This document shows, piece by piece, positions 7,868 to 17,639 of a stretch of 64,000 nucleotides of DNA; the stretch's first letter is position 1, and every line of letters starts with the position of its first letter. Source of the stretch: CAVVNP01 sp963800235 (GTDB lineage Bacteria > Actinomycetota > Acidimicrobiia > Acidimicrobiales > Iamiaceae); assembly GCA_963800235.1 (NCBI GenBank), contig CAWDAD010000002.1, positions 62,001 to 126,000 on the forward strand. Reading direction: 5' to 3'. A program made the translations under genes and the position numbers. A model generated the notes under the pieces. The model did no database searches. It was not told the origin of the DNA and saw nothing but the letters and a program-made list of their open reading frames with translations.

Positions 7868-8506
7868 CTACTCGATCTCGGCGTCGGAGGTCAGGCCGCG
7901 GGAGATGCCGGGGCCGGTGACCTCGGTGATCGGATCGTCCCGGTCGTCGAGCTCGAGCCGCAGCGCCTTGGTCATCACCGCGTGCATGTCGTACATGGTG
8001 GCGATGTAGGTGAGCTCGACGATGGCCACGTCGCTCAGGTGCTCGCGCAGCGCGTCGAAGGTGGCGTCGCTGGCCCGGCCGCCGTCGTAGACGAGGGCGT
8101 CGGTCCAGGCCAGCACGGCCCGCTCGACCGGTTCGTAGACGTCGCTCGTGCTCCAGCTCGGGATGGCGGCGATCTTCTCCTCCGCCACCCCGTTGTCCCG
8201 GCTGGCCTTGCAGTGCTGGGAGAACACGAACCGGCTGCCGCGCGCCCAGCCGACCCGCGTCTGGGCCAGCTCGCGCAGCTGGGGCGCCAGCTCGCGCTCG
8301 GGCGAGCGGTAGAAGAGGAAGCCGTCGACGGAGTGCTGCAGGAGCTGCGGCACCAGGGCGGCGGTCGTCCACCAGTCGCCGACGGTGCCGTTCACCAGCC
8401 CGGGCTCGGCCACCGGGTCGCGGTCGCCGAACAGGAAGTCGTACATGGTGGTGACGATGCCCTCGGGGGCCTCGGTTCGGGGCACTTGGCGCAGACGGGG
8501 GGCCAT
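7868..8506 (-). CDS. Carboxymuconolactone decarboxylase/AhpD-like protein
   Basis: A 212-residue helical protein. The core resembles AhpD-like proteins: LRELAQTRVGWARGSRFVFSQHCKASRDNGVAEEKIAAI, where the usual CxxC of AhpD is reduced to a single Cys (SQHC), followed by a typical YIATMYDMHAV. Family members act as peroxidase partners or as decarboxylases; losing the first Cys argues against thiol-disulfide chemistry. The start is the ATG preceded by GAGGAG; an open frame continues upstream without family similarity. It is divergent from the FAD protein gene, with 162 bp between them. Confidence 0.75.
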   Translation of the reverse strand: MAPRLRQVPRTEAPEGIVTTMYDFLFGDRDPVAEPGLVNGTVGDWWTTAALVPQLLQHSVDGFLFYRSPERELAPQLRELAQTRVGWARGSRFVFSQHCKASRDNGVAEEKIAAIPSWSTSDVYEPVERAVLAWTDALVYDGGRASDATFDALREHLSDVAIVELTYIATMYDMHAVMTKALRLELDDRDDPITEVTGPGISRGLTSDAEIE

Positions 8507-8576
8507 GGCGTTCTCCTCGGCTCGGACGGCGACGTGGCCGAGAGCCTGGCAGCACCGGTTCGATCGTGCCGGCGGT

Positions 8577-8597
8577 TCGGTTGCGCTCGACAACCGA
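8577..8597. promoter_or_regulatory. Inverted repeat in a divergent promoter region
   Basis: Perfect 7-bp arms TCGGTTG and CAACCGA separated by 7 nt, midway between the AhpD-like gene and the FAD protein gene and upstream of a TACGCT -10 element. It could bind a dimeric regulator acting on both genes; no regulator gene is adjacent. Confidence 0.35.
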
Positions 8598-8624
8598 CGG
8601 CTCGCGTCGCCCCGCTGCGTTGCC

Positions 8625-8630
8625 TACGCT
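8625..8630 (+). promoter_or_regulatory. -10 element for the FAD protein gene
   Basis: TACGCT, the same hexamer seen before pknB and crgA. It would give a leader of about 30 nt containing the GGGAGGG ribosome binding site at 8658-8663. Confidence 0.45.
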
Positions 8631-8668
8631 CGTCCCGCCGACGACCGGACGACCGTGGGAGGGACCCG

Positions 8669-10267
8669 GTGAGCGACGACCCGAACGCCTCGATCATCAT
8701 CAACAGCTCAGCGCTGTCGGTGCCGGTGCCCGATCCGAGCGGCAGCCACGAGGCCGGCGACCTCACCAGCCGCCTGATCGACACCGACATCTGGAACGAC
8801 GGCATGCTGGCCGAGGCCGGCATCCCCGTCTACGACGTGCCGATCGTCTCCGTGGGCGGCGGCATCGGCAGCTTCATCATGGCCGACTTCCTGCGCATCG
8901 CGGGCATGCCCGCCAACCAGATGCGGGTGCTCACCAACCTCGACCAGCCGTGGCAGACCTACGAGTACCTGACCCAGGTCAGCCAGATCCCGCGGGCCGA
9001 GCGGCTGCGCTCCGACTCGCAGTCGATGCCCGACAACATCTGGGGCTTCCCGAGCTACGCCTTCCGCGAAGCGTGGAAGGACAAGGTGTTCGCCCCGATC
9101 GCCAACGTGCTCACCGAGCCGATCCTCGCCGACTACTGGACGCCGCGAGCCGGTCAGGTGTTCGAGTCGATGGACCGCGAGGCGGCCCGCATCGGCTACT
9201 GGGACATGGTCTCGAAGGGCCAGGTGCGCATGGTGCGGCGCCGGCAGGGCGGCGGCTACTTCACCATCCTCACCCCGCCCCAGGGCTCGACGCCCACCAA
9301 GCGGGTCGCCTTCCGCTCGACCTACTCCCACATCTGCGTCGGGTACCCCGGCGTCGCGTTCCTTCCCGACCTGCAGGAGTACCGGGCGAAGTACAAGGAC
9401 TTCACCCGGGTCGTGAACTCCTACGAGCCCCACGAGCACGTCTACGAGGAGCTCCGGAACAAGCCGGGTCTGGTGCTCATCCGGGGCAACGGCATCGTGG
9501 CCTCACGGGTGCTGCAGCGGCTCATCGAGGACCGCGACCGGTACGGCCTGCAGACCCAGATCCTGCACCTGTTCCGCACCTACCGAACCGAGCCGTTCGG
9601 ACCGAGCATCTTCGAGCGCCGCAAGGCGGCCAACGGCTGGACCTACCAGGGCTTCAACTGGCCCAAGTCGGCCTGGGGCGGGGGCGCCAAGTACAAGTTC
9701 GAGCGGCTCGAGGGCGAGGAGCGGGCCGCCTACTACAAGCGTCTGGCCGGCACGACCACCCCCGCCCGCAAGGACTGGAAGCAGCAGCTGGCCCGGGGCC
9801 GCAAGGAGGGCTGGTACCGCACCTACATCGGGACGGTCGACTCGGTGCACCCCGGCCCCGACGGCACCGTCGAGACCATGGTGCGGTCGAAGGACGGCAG
9901 CGAGCTCAGCGTCCCCGCCCACTTCATCATCGACGCCACGGGCCTCGAGGCGAACATCCGCGAGCACCGCCTGCTGGCCGACCTGCTCGACCACAGCGGC
10001 GCCGGGCTGAACCCGCTCGGCCGGCTCGACGTCGAGCGCAACTTCGAGGTCCGGGGCACCGCCAGCCCTCCCGGCACCATGTACGCCATGGGGTCGATGA
10101 CCCTCGGCGGCTACTTCGCCGGCGTCGACACCTTCCTCGGTCTGCAGTACTCGTCGCTGCGCATCGCCGACGACCTGGCCAAGCGGGGCTTCGTGCAGAA
10201 GCTCGGCGTCGGTCGGAGCATGTCGCAGTGGTGGAAGTGGGCCCGCCACAAGCCCCTCATCCGCTGA
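8669..10267 (+). CDS. FAD/NAD(P)-binding oxidoreductase of unknown substrate
   Basis: A 532-residue protein. Near residue 60 VSVGGGIGSFIMADFLRIAGM forms a beta-alpha-beta dinucleotide-binding motif (GGGIGS). A second nucleotide-binding strand-turn is likely at GLVLIRGNGIVASRVLQRL (about residue 270), and the C-terminal FIIDATGLEANI is the strand-DATG motif typical of FAD-dependent oxidoreductases. The middle has many Tyr, Trp and Phe. The double nucleotide site resembles flavin monooxygenase or lysine-hydroxylase-like enzymes, but no close family was recognised. The start is GTG with GGGAGGG 5-6 nt upstream. The divergent AhpD-like gene may share regulation. Confidence 0.7.
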   Translation: MSDDPNASIIINSSALSVPVPDPSGSHEAGDLTSRLIDTDIWNDGMLAEAGIPVYDVPIVSVGGGIGSFIMADFLRIAGMPANQMRVLTNLDQPWQTYEYLTQVSQIPRAERLRSDSQSMPDNIWGFPSYAFREAWKDKVFAPIANVLTEPILADYWTPRAGQVFESMDREAARIGYWDMVSKGQVRMVRRRQGGGYFTILTPPQGSTPTKRVAFRSTYSHICVGYPGVAFLPDLQEYRAKYKDFTRVVNSYEPHEHVYEELRNKPGLVLIRGNGIVASRVLQRLIEDRDRYGLQTQILHLFRTYRTEPFGPSIFERRKAANGWTYQGFNWPKSAWGGGAKYKFERLEGEERAAYYKRLAGTTTPARKDWKQQLARGRKEGWYRTYIGTVDSVHPGPDGTVETMVRSKDGSELSVPAHFIIDATGLEANIREHRLLADLLDHSGAGLNPLGRLDVERNFEVRGTASPPGTMYAMGSMTLGGYFAGVDTFLGLQYSSLRIADDLAKRGFVQKLGVGRSMSQWWKWARHKPLIR

Positions 10268-10303
10268 GCGGCTGATCCTGCCGTCCCGGGCGGCGGCGGG
10301 CGG

Positions 10304-11224
10304 TCAGTCCACGGCGTGGGACCAGCCGCCCACCAGGGGCCGGCGGCCGTCGCGGCCGACCACGACCCGATCGGGCCCGGCGGTGATCCGGCCGACGGCC
10401 ACGGGTTCGGGCAGGCCGGCGGCGGAGAAGGCGCCGACCAGCGCCGCGGCGTCCGGTGTGCAGACGGCCAGCTCGTAGTCGTCACCGCCCGACAGCGCCT
10501 GGGCCAGGTCGGCCCCCTCGGCCACCGGGACGGCGGTCGCCTCGACCTCGACACCGACCCCCGACTCGTCGCACACGTGGCCGAGGTCGGCGGCCAGCCC
10601 GTCGGACACGTCGATCATGGCCGTCGCCCCGGCCCGCCGGGCGACCCCGCCGGCGGCCACCCGGGGCTGCGGCCGGTGCAGCCGCGCCGTGCCCGGGTGG
10701 TCGGAGCGCCCGTCGGTCAGCGCCGCCACGGCGGCGGCCGGACCGCCGAGGGGCCCGGTGACGAGCACGGTGTCGCCGGGCCGGGCGCCGCCGCGGAGGA
10801 CGGGCGGGCCGTCGAGGTGGCCGAGGGCGGTCACCGTCAGCACCAGCACGGGCCCGCTGGTCACGTCACCGCCGACCAGCGGGCAGCCGAGCTCGGCGGC
10901 GGCGGCCAGCAGCCCGTCGGCGACGCCGTCGGCCAGGCCGGCAGGGGGGTCAGGGGGCAGGGTGGCGGCGCACACCGCGGCGGTCGGGGTGGCCCCCATC
11001 GCCGCCAGGTCCGACACGTTGACCGCCAGGGCCTTCCACCCGGCGTCGGCCGGGGTGCACCAGCCGAGGCGGAGGTGGACGCCGTCGACCACCGTGTCGG
11101 TGACCACCACCAGGCCGTCGTCGAGCACCGCCCCGTCGTCGCCGGGACCGACCCAGCCCGCCGGCAGCGGTGGGAGCCGGGCGCGGATCCGGTCGATGTA
11201 GGCGAACTCGCCGGCGGGGCTCAC
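10304..11224 (-). CDS. thiL: Thiamine-monophosphate kinase
   Basis: A 306-residue protein that phosphorylates thiamine monophosphate to the active diphosphate with ATP, the last step of the pathway. Motifs: GPGDDGAVL, TDTVVDGVHLR with metal-binding Asp residues, NVSDLAAMGA, LVGGDVTSG, MIDVSDGLAADL and GGDDYEL, all as in ThiL/PurM-fold kinases. The GTG start lies 4 nt after the thiC stop, and thiL closes the thiamine operon. An open frame upstream lies inside thiC and is not used. Confidence 0.93.
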   Translation of the reverse strand: MSPAGEFAYIDRIRARLPPLPAGWVGPGDDGAVLDDGLVVVTDTVVDGVHLRLGWCTPADAGWKALAVNVSDLAAMGATPTAAVCAATLPPDPPAGLADGVADGLLAAAAELGCPLVGGDVTSGPVLVLTVTALGHLDGPPVLRGGARPGDTVLVTGPLGGPAAAVAALTDGRSDHPGTARLHRPQPRVAAGGVARRAGATAMIDVSDGLAADLGHVCDESGVGVEVEATAVPVAEGADLAQALSGGDDYELAVCTPDAAALVGAFSAAGLPEPVAVGRITAGPDRVVVGRDGRRPLVGGWSHAVD

Positions 11225-11228
11225 CCGG

Positions 11229-12973
<1,745 letters not shown>

Positions 12974-12977
<4 letters not shown>

Positions 12978-13927
12978 GGGTCCTCCCTGTCGGGACGGGG
13001 GTGGGGGGTGGCGGGATCGGGGACGTCCGGACCGTCGGCCGCAGGGGCGCTCCAGCCCAGGTGGTCGATGGGGCCGTGGCCCGCGCCGAGCCGCCAGGGG
13101 GCGGCGCCGACGAGGGCGCGGTGCACGAAGCACTTGGCGGCGCGGATCGCGTCGAGGGGGTCGTCGCCGAGGGCGAGTCGGGCGGCGGTGGCGGCGGCGA
13201 ACGAGCAGCCGGTGCCGTGGTCGTTGCCGGTGCCGACGCGGGGAGCGGGCAGCTCGTGGACCCGACCGCCGGCGTCGACGACGACGTCGATCGCGGTGGC
13301 GGCCGAGTCGGCGTCGGCGTGGCCCGCACCGGGGTCGGCGTTCGAGCGGTCGTCGCGGGGAGCGACGCCACCGGTGATCACCACCACCTCGGGACCGGAC
13401 CCGGCCAGCTCGAGGGCCGCCGTGCGGACGTCGTCGAGGGTGGGCAGGGGCCGGCCGACCAGCACCTCGGCCTCGGCGCGGTTCGGGGTCACCACCCGGG
13501 CGGCGGGGACGAGCTGGCCGCGGTAGGCGGTCTCGGCGTCGGGGTCGAGCAGCCGGGCACCGGTCGAGGCGACCATGACCGGGTCGACCACCAGGTTCGG
13601 CAGCCGGCCGGCCCGGGCCAGGGCGGCCACCGCCACGACGTTCTCGCGGGTGGCGAGCATGCCGGTCTTCACCCCACGGACGTCGAGGTCGTCGAGCACG
13701 CTGGCGACCTGGGCCTCGACGAAGGCCGCCGGCACCCGGAGGACGTCCTGCACCCCGACGGTGTTCTGGGCGGTGAGGGCGGCGAAGGCGCTGGCCCCGT
13801 GGACGCCGAGGGCGGCGAAGGTGCGCAGATCGGCCTGCACGCCGGCCCCGCCCGAGGAGTCCGACCCGGCGATGGTCAGCGCCACCACCGGCGTCGGGTC
13901 GGTCGGCGCCGACGACGGGCCGGTCAC
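12974..13927 (-). CDS. thiD: Hydroxymethylpyrimidine/phosphomethylpyrimidine kinase
   Basis: A 317-residue ribokinase-fold enzyme that phosphorylates HMP and HMP-P. It shows ALTIAGSDSSGGAGVQADLRTF at the N-terminus, VKTGMLAT, VVDPVMVASTG, and the anion hole GTGNDHGTGCSFAAA with the catalytic region GTGCS. A DADSAATAID stretch before the C-terminal half is an Asp/Ala-rich insertion relative to typical ThiD (about 265 residues), and the tail is Pro-rich. The start is GTG, which overlaps a TGA in another frame and falls inside one copy of a direct repeat (see the repeat entry). The stop overlaps the thiC start. Confidence 0.93.
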
Positions 13928-14091
13928 GCGTCGACCCCGGCCGCCGCCCGAACGGCCGCGATCTGTTCGCCACCCGGTGGCGGAAGACGGAACTGGACGG
14001 CGAACGGTCCGCCACCGGGCCGGTGGGTGCGGGGCCGAGCGCGGCCGGCCGGACCGCGGCAGGGGCGACGGTCCGCGGTCACGCGTCGACC
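13921..14091. repeat. 155-bp segment bounded by direct repeats, between thiE/tenI and thiD
   Basis: The 16-mer CGGTCACGCGTCGACC occurs at 13921-13936 and again at 14076-14091; similarity extends a further 7 nt with two mismatches. One copy covers the thiD start, the other covers the stop of the upstream thiE/tenI-like gene. The 155-bp period coincides exactly with the only sizeable gap in an operon whose other genes overlap, so the segment looks like an insertion or duplication at the gene junction. Confidence 0.7.
13973..14019 (-). other. Strong hairpin inside the thiamine operon
   Basis: Perfect 12-bp arms CCCGGTGGCGGA and TCCGCCACCGGG separated by 23 nt, in the gap between thiE/tenI and thiD. 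No U-tract follows on the minus strand, so it is not a classical terminator. It may limit read-through to thiD-thiC-thiL or protect processed mRNA. Confidence 0.5.
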
Positions 14092-14720
14092 TCGACCGTG
14101 GCGTCGAGGAGGGCGGCGGTGAGCGCCGAAGGGTCGGCGGACCGCATGACCGCGCCCATGATCGCCACGCCGTGGGCGCCGGCCCGGCGGCAGTCCGCCA
14201 CCTGGCTCGGCTCCTCGATGCCGGCCAGGGCGAACACCGGCAGCGTGCTCGCGTCCGCCAGACCGGCCAATCCGTGCAGTCCGAGGGCCGGCCCGTAGCC
14301 GGGCTTCGAGGCGGAGGCGAACACCGGCGACACGGTGGCGTAGTCGGCCCCGAGCGCTGCCGCCCGGTCGAGCTCGACGAGCGAGTGACACGACCGCCCG
14401 ACCAGCCCGGCCGGCGGCACGTCCGGCCGACGCTCCTCCGATTCCGACGACGGGCCGGGCAGGTGCACGCCGTCGCTCTCCCCGAGCGGACGGCCGGCGC
14501 ACAGGACGCGGCCACCGGCGTCGTGGACGATCGGCGCCAGCCGGTCGACCAGGGCCGCCTGCTCCCGCTCGGGCAGGTCCTTCTCGCGCACCACCACCAG
14601 CCGGCAGCCGCCCTCGACGGCGGCGGCGACCACGTCGTCCAGCGTCGCCCGGGCCTGCGACCGGTCGGTGATGAGCAGGAGCCGGGGGAGATCGGATCCG
14701 AGGGCGGGCGCGGGGCTCAT
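14079..14720 (-). CDS. Thiamine phosphate synthase-like protein (ThiE/TenI superfamily), second copy
   Basis: A 213-residue TIM-barrel protein. It keeps LLLITDRS, VVVREKDLPEREQ and SPVFASASKPGYGPALGL, and the closing ALAGIEEPSQVADCRRAGAHGVAIMGAVM, so it belongs to the ThiE/TenI superfamily. The NDR-x-DLA motif of true ThiE is replaced by LCAGRPLGESDGVHL, which argues for a TenI-like thiazole tautomerase or a diverged synthase, since a canonical thiE is also in the operon. The ATG overlaps the thiG stop by 4 nt. The stop codon lies inside one copy of the direct repeat that flanks the gap before thiD. Confidence 0.85.
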   Translation of the reverse strand: MSPAPALGSDLPRLLLITDRSQARATLDDVVAAAVEGGCRLVVVREKDLPEREQAALVDRLAPIVHDAGGRVLCAGRPLGESDGVHLPGPSSESEERRPDVPPAGLVGRSCHSLVELDRAAALGADYATVSPVFASASKPGYGPALGLHGLAGLADASTLPVFALAGIEEPSQVADCRRAGAHGVAIMGAVMRSADPSALTAALLDATVEVDA

Positions 14721-15493
14721 CGCAGGTCGGCCTGGCCGGCGTGGGCGGTCGAGGCGTGGGCCCGCTGCTGCACCGGGATGCGTCCGGCCCGGCCGGCGTG
14801 CCACCCGGCCTCGACGGCGTGGCGCATGGCCAGCGCCATCCGCTCCGGGTCGCGGGCCCGGGTCACCGCCGAGGCGAGCAGCACGGCGTCGCACCCCAGC
14901 TCCATGGCCTGGGCGGCGTCGGAGGCGGTGCCGATGCCGGCGTCGAGCACCACCGGCACGTCGACGGTCTCGCAGATCAGGCTGATGTTGGCCGGGTTGC
15001 GGATGCCGGCGCCCGAGCCGATGGGCGACCCGAGCGGCATGACCGCCGCGCAGCCGACCGCCGCCAGCCGGCGGGCCAGCACCGGGTCGTCGGTCGTGTA
15101 CGGCAGCACCACGAACCCGGCGTCGACCAGCTGCTCGGCGGCGTCGACCAGCTCGACCGCATCGGGCAGCAGGGTGCGCTCGTCGCCGATCACCTCGAGC
15201 TTCACCCAGTCGGTCTCGAACGCCTCCCGCCCCAGCCGGGCGGTGAGCACGGCCTCGCCCGCCGACTGGCAGCCGGCGGTGTTGGGCAGCGGGCGGATGC
15301 CGAGCCGGTCGAGCACGTCGAGCACCGACCCGGTGCCGGCGTTGGCGTCGACGCGCCGCAGGGCGATGGTCGTCAGCTCGGTGCCCGAGGCCCGCAGCGC
15401 CCGCTCGAGCACGTCGAGGTTGGGCGCGCCGCCGGTGCCGGTGATGAGGCGGGAGCCGAAGGTCTCGCCGGCGATGGTGAGCTTGTCGTCCAC
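14717..15493 (-). CDS. thiG: Thiazole synthase
   Basis: A 258-residue enzyme that builds the thiazole phosphate of thiamine from deoxyxylulose phosphate, dehydroglycine and ThiS thiocarboxylate. The N-terminal RLITGTGGAPNLDVLERAL, the Schiff-base Lys in TDWVKLEVIGD, VLPYTTDDPVLARRL, and MPLGSPIGSGAGIRNP are all diagnostic. It starts with GTG immediately after the thiS stop and overlaps the downstream thiE/tenI-like gene by 4 nt. Confidence 0.95.
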   Translation of the reverse strand: MDDKLTIAGETFGSRLITGTGGAPNLDVLERALRASGTELTTIALRRVDANAGTGSVLDVLDRLGIRPLPNTAGCQSAGEAVLTARLGREAFETDWVKLEVIGDERTLLPDAVELVDAAEQLVDAGFVVLPYTTDDPVLARRLAAVGCAAVMPLGSPIGSGAGIRNPANISLICETVDVPVVLDAGIGTASDAAQAMELGCDAVLLASAVTRARDPERMALAMRHAVEAGWHAGRAGRIPVQQRAHASTAHAGQADLR

Positions 15494-15709
15494 TCAGCCT
15501 CCCTGGGCGGCGGTCAGGATCTCGACCTCGTCGCCCTCGGCCAGGTGGACCTCGGTCCAGCTCGAACGGGGGACGACCTCGCGGTTGACCGCCACCGCCA
15601 CCCCGCGGTCCGACGACAGCTGTCGGGACACGACGGCGGCGACGGTGCTTCCCTCGGGCACCGCGGCCGACTCCCCGTTCAGGCGGATGGTCAACCCGGT
15701 GGGGCTCAC
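15494..15709 (-). CDS. thiS: Sulfur carrier protein ThiS
   Basis: A 71-residue ubiquitin-fold protein beginning LTIRLNGESAAVPEGSTVAAVV and ending in the required Gly-Gly (TAAQGG), whose terminal Gly is adenylated and thiocarboxylated to donate sulfur to ThiG. The GTG start overlaps the thiO stop by 4 nt. No thiF adenylyltransferase is present in this window, so ThiS activation must use an enzyme encoded elsewhere. Confidence 0.93.
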   Translation of the reverse strand: MSPTGLTIRLNGESAAVPEGSTVAAVVSRQLSSDRGVAVAVNREVVPRSSWTEVHLAEGDEVEILTAAQGG

Positions 15710-16821
15710 GCCACCTCCCGGCGGTCGAAGCGGTCGAGGCCGAAGCCCGTCGCCAGATCGGGCCAGCCGGGACCGCACACGGCGTCGGCGACCGCCTCGG
15801 CGGTGACCGGCGCCTGCAGGACGCCGTTGCGGTAGTGACCGGTGGCCACGTGGACGCCGTCGGGTCGGGTGCCGAGCAACGGGCCGTTGTCCGGCGTGCC
15901 GGGGCGGAGTCCGGCGGTGGTCTCGACCAGCGGGGCCTCGTCGAAGCCGGGCACCAGCTCCCAGGCGTCGCGCAGCAGCTGGCGCACCGGCCCGGCGGTG
16001 GTGGTGGTGTCGGGGCCCCGCTCCTCGGTGGTGGCGCCGATCACGACCTCGCCGGACGGCCGGGTGACGACGTAGACGTCGAGCCCCCGCAGGACGTGGG
16101 TCGGCAGCACGGCCCGGTCGGTGCGGCCGAGGCGGACGACCTGGCCCTTCACCGGCCGGACCGGCAGCCCGAGCAGCGCACCCGAGGCCCAGCCGGCGCA
16201 CACCACGACCTGGTCGGCGCGCAGCTCCCGGCCGGACGCCAGGCCGACCCCGTCGGCCGCCACCTCGGTGACCTCGTCGGCCACCGTCCGCGCCCCGGCC
16301 CCGTCGAGGGCCGCCTGCAGGGCGTCGAGGCACCGGCGGGGGTCGACCTGGTGGTCGCCGGCGACCTCCAGGCCCCCGCGCACCGAGGCGGCCAGGGCCG
16401 GCTCCCGGCGGCGGACCTCCCGGCTGGTGAGCCGCTCGGCGGCCAGGTCGAGCTCGTCGAGGTAGTCGGCCAGCTGGTCGAGCACCGCCATGTCGTCGCC
16501 GTCGCGGGCGACGGTCAGGGTGCCGCTGGCGGCGTAGCCGGGGTCGACCGACGCGGCCGCCGCCAGCTCGGCCGCGAACCCGGGCCAGCGGGCGGCGGCG
16601 GCGAGGTTCAGCGACAGCAGCCGCTCCTCGCCGAAGTGGGCCTCGGTGACCGGCGCCAGCATCCCGGCCGCCACCCGGGCGGCGGCCCGGCCCGGGTCGG
16701 GGTCGACGACGGTGACCGCGCACCCCCGCTGGCCCAGCCGCCAGGCGACCGAGCGCCCGATGATCCCGCCGCCCACCACGACCACCTCCGGCCCGGGTCC
16801 GGTCCCTGTCACCGGGCTCAT
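15706..16821 (-). CDS. thiO: Glycine oxidase ThiO
   Basis: A 371-residue FAD enzyme that oxidises glycine to dehydroglycine for thiazole assembly. VVVVGGGIIGRSVAWRLGQRG is the FAD-binding site near the N-terminus, followed by ARVAAGMLAPVTEAHFGE, and the C-terminal TAGLRPGTPDNGPLLG and GHYRNGVLQAP are typical of glycine/D-amino acid oxidases of this type. A 34-nt gap separates it from thiE upstream; it overlaps thiS downstream. Confidence 0.93.
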   Translation of the reverse strand: MSPVTGTGPGPEVVVVGGGIIGRSVAWRLGQRGCAVTVVDPDPGRAAARVAAGMLAPVTEAHFGEERLLSLNLAAAARWPGFAAELAAAASVDPGYAASGTLTVARDGDDMAVLDQLADYLDELDLAAERLTSREVRRREPALAASVRGGLEVAGDHQVDPRRCLDALQAALDGAGARTVADEVTEVAADGVGLASGRELRADQVVVCAGWASGALLGLPVRPVKGQVVRLGRTDRAVLPTHVLRGLDVYVVTRPSGEVVIGATTEERGPDTTTTAGPVRQLLRDAWELVPGFDEAPLVETTAGLRPGTPDNGPLLGTRPDGVHVATGHYRNGVLQAPVTAEAVADAVCGPGWPDLATGFGLDRFDRREVA

Positions 16822-16855
16822 CGCCGGCTCCCGGCGGCCACGGCGACGGGGACGT

Positions 16856-17470
16856 TCACGGCAGCACCTCGAGCAGCTCGCCGACCGCGGCGGCAGCATC
16901 GGGCGCTCCGAACACGGCGCCCACCACGGCCACGCCCCAGGCCCCGGCGTCGAGCAGAGCGGGGACGTCGGCAGCGGTGACCGCGCCGATGGCGATGACC
17001 GGGACCTCGACGGCCCGGGCCACCGCCTCGACGCCGGCCACGCCGATGGGGTCGGGCAGGCCGGCCTTGGTCGAGGTGGCCCGCACCGGCCCCACGCCCA
17101 GGTAGGTCGCGCCGGCGTCGACCGCCCGACGCCCGGCCTCGGGGTCACGGGCGGTCACGCCGAGGATCGGCTCCGGGCCCAGCACGGCGCGGACGGCCTC
17201 CGGTGGCAGGTCGTCGTCGCCGACGTGCACGCCGTCGGCGCCGAGGGCGACGGCCAGGTCGGCCCGGTCGTTGACCATCACCGTCGCCCCGCCGGCCCGG
17301 CACAGCCCGGCCAGCTCGGCGGTGTGGCGGTAGCGGGCCCGGTCGGTGGCGTCCTTGGTGCGCAGCTGCACGAGCGGCGCGCCGGCGGCGACGGCGGCCC
17401 GGGTGGCCTCGGCCACGTGGGCGCCGACCTCGGCCGGCGTGATCACGTGGAGTCGGGGGAGATCGTGCAT
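16856..17470 (-). CDS. thiE: Thiamine phosphate synthase
   Basis: A 204-residue TIM-barrel enzyme that joins the pyrimidine and thiazole halves. Canonical ThiE motifs are all present: PLVQLRTKDATDR, VMVNDRADLAVALGADGVHVGDDDLP, and YLGVGPVRATSTKAG. This is therefore the catalytically orthodox copy, as opposed to the diverged relative downstream in the operon. The start is the ATG just 3' of the TPP riboswitch; an earlier in-frame ATG at 17500 lies inside the aptamer and is rejected. It is the first gene of the operon. Confidence 0.95.
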   Translation of the reverse strand: MHDLPRLHVITPAEVGAHVAEATRAAVAAGAPLVQLRTKDATDRARYRHTAELAGLCRAGGATVMVNDRADLAVALGADGVHVGDDDLPPEAVRAVLGPEPILGVTARDPEAGRRAVDAGATYLGVGPVRATSTKAGLPDPIGVAGVEAVARAVEVPVIAIGAVTAADVPALLDAGAWGVAVVGAVFGAPDAAAAVGELLEVLP

Positions 17471-17474
17471 GTCG

Positions 17475-17577
17475 CCTTCCTGCGTCGGGATGACCCGCAT
17501 CAGGTTCGGACGGTCGAAGGCCGCTCCAGCCTTCCTCTCAGCTCCGGGCGGGGAGCTCCCGTGTCGAGCGCCCCGAC
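17475..17577 (-). ncRNA. TPP riboswitch (THI box)
   Basis: On the minus strand the leader carries the conserved aptamer elements in order: GGGGCGCTCGACACGGGAGC, GGAGCTGAGAGGA (the CUGAGA pyrimidine-sensor core), and ACCTGATGCGGGTCATCCCG followed by ACGCAGGAAGG (the diphosphate-binding side). The Shine-Dalgarno-like AGGAAGG at its 3' edge is about 6 nt from the thiE ATG, so ligand binding most likely blocks translation initiation. It governs the whole eight-gene thiamine operon. Confidence 0.93.
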
Positions 17578-17627
17578 CCTACAACGGCTCCCCGGCACTC
17601 CCCCGGCGTTCGTTCGGCGTTCGTTCG

Positions 17628-17633
17628 TAGGCT
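17628..17633 (+). promoter_or_regulatory. -10 element for the methyltransferase gene
   Basis: TAGGCT, 6 nt before the ATG at 17640 and with no Shine-Dalgarno sequence, consistent with a leaderless mRNA. Confidence 0.5.
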
Positions 17634-17639
17634 CGTGGC

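Noticed and set aside
17471..17500. Earlier in-frame ATG for thiE at 17500
   Set aside because: It would place the start inside the TPP aptamer; the ATG at 17470 lies directly after it with the ribosome site.
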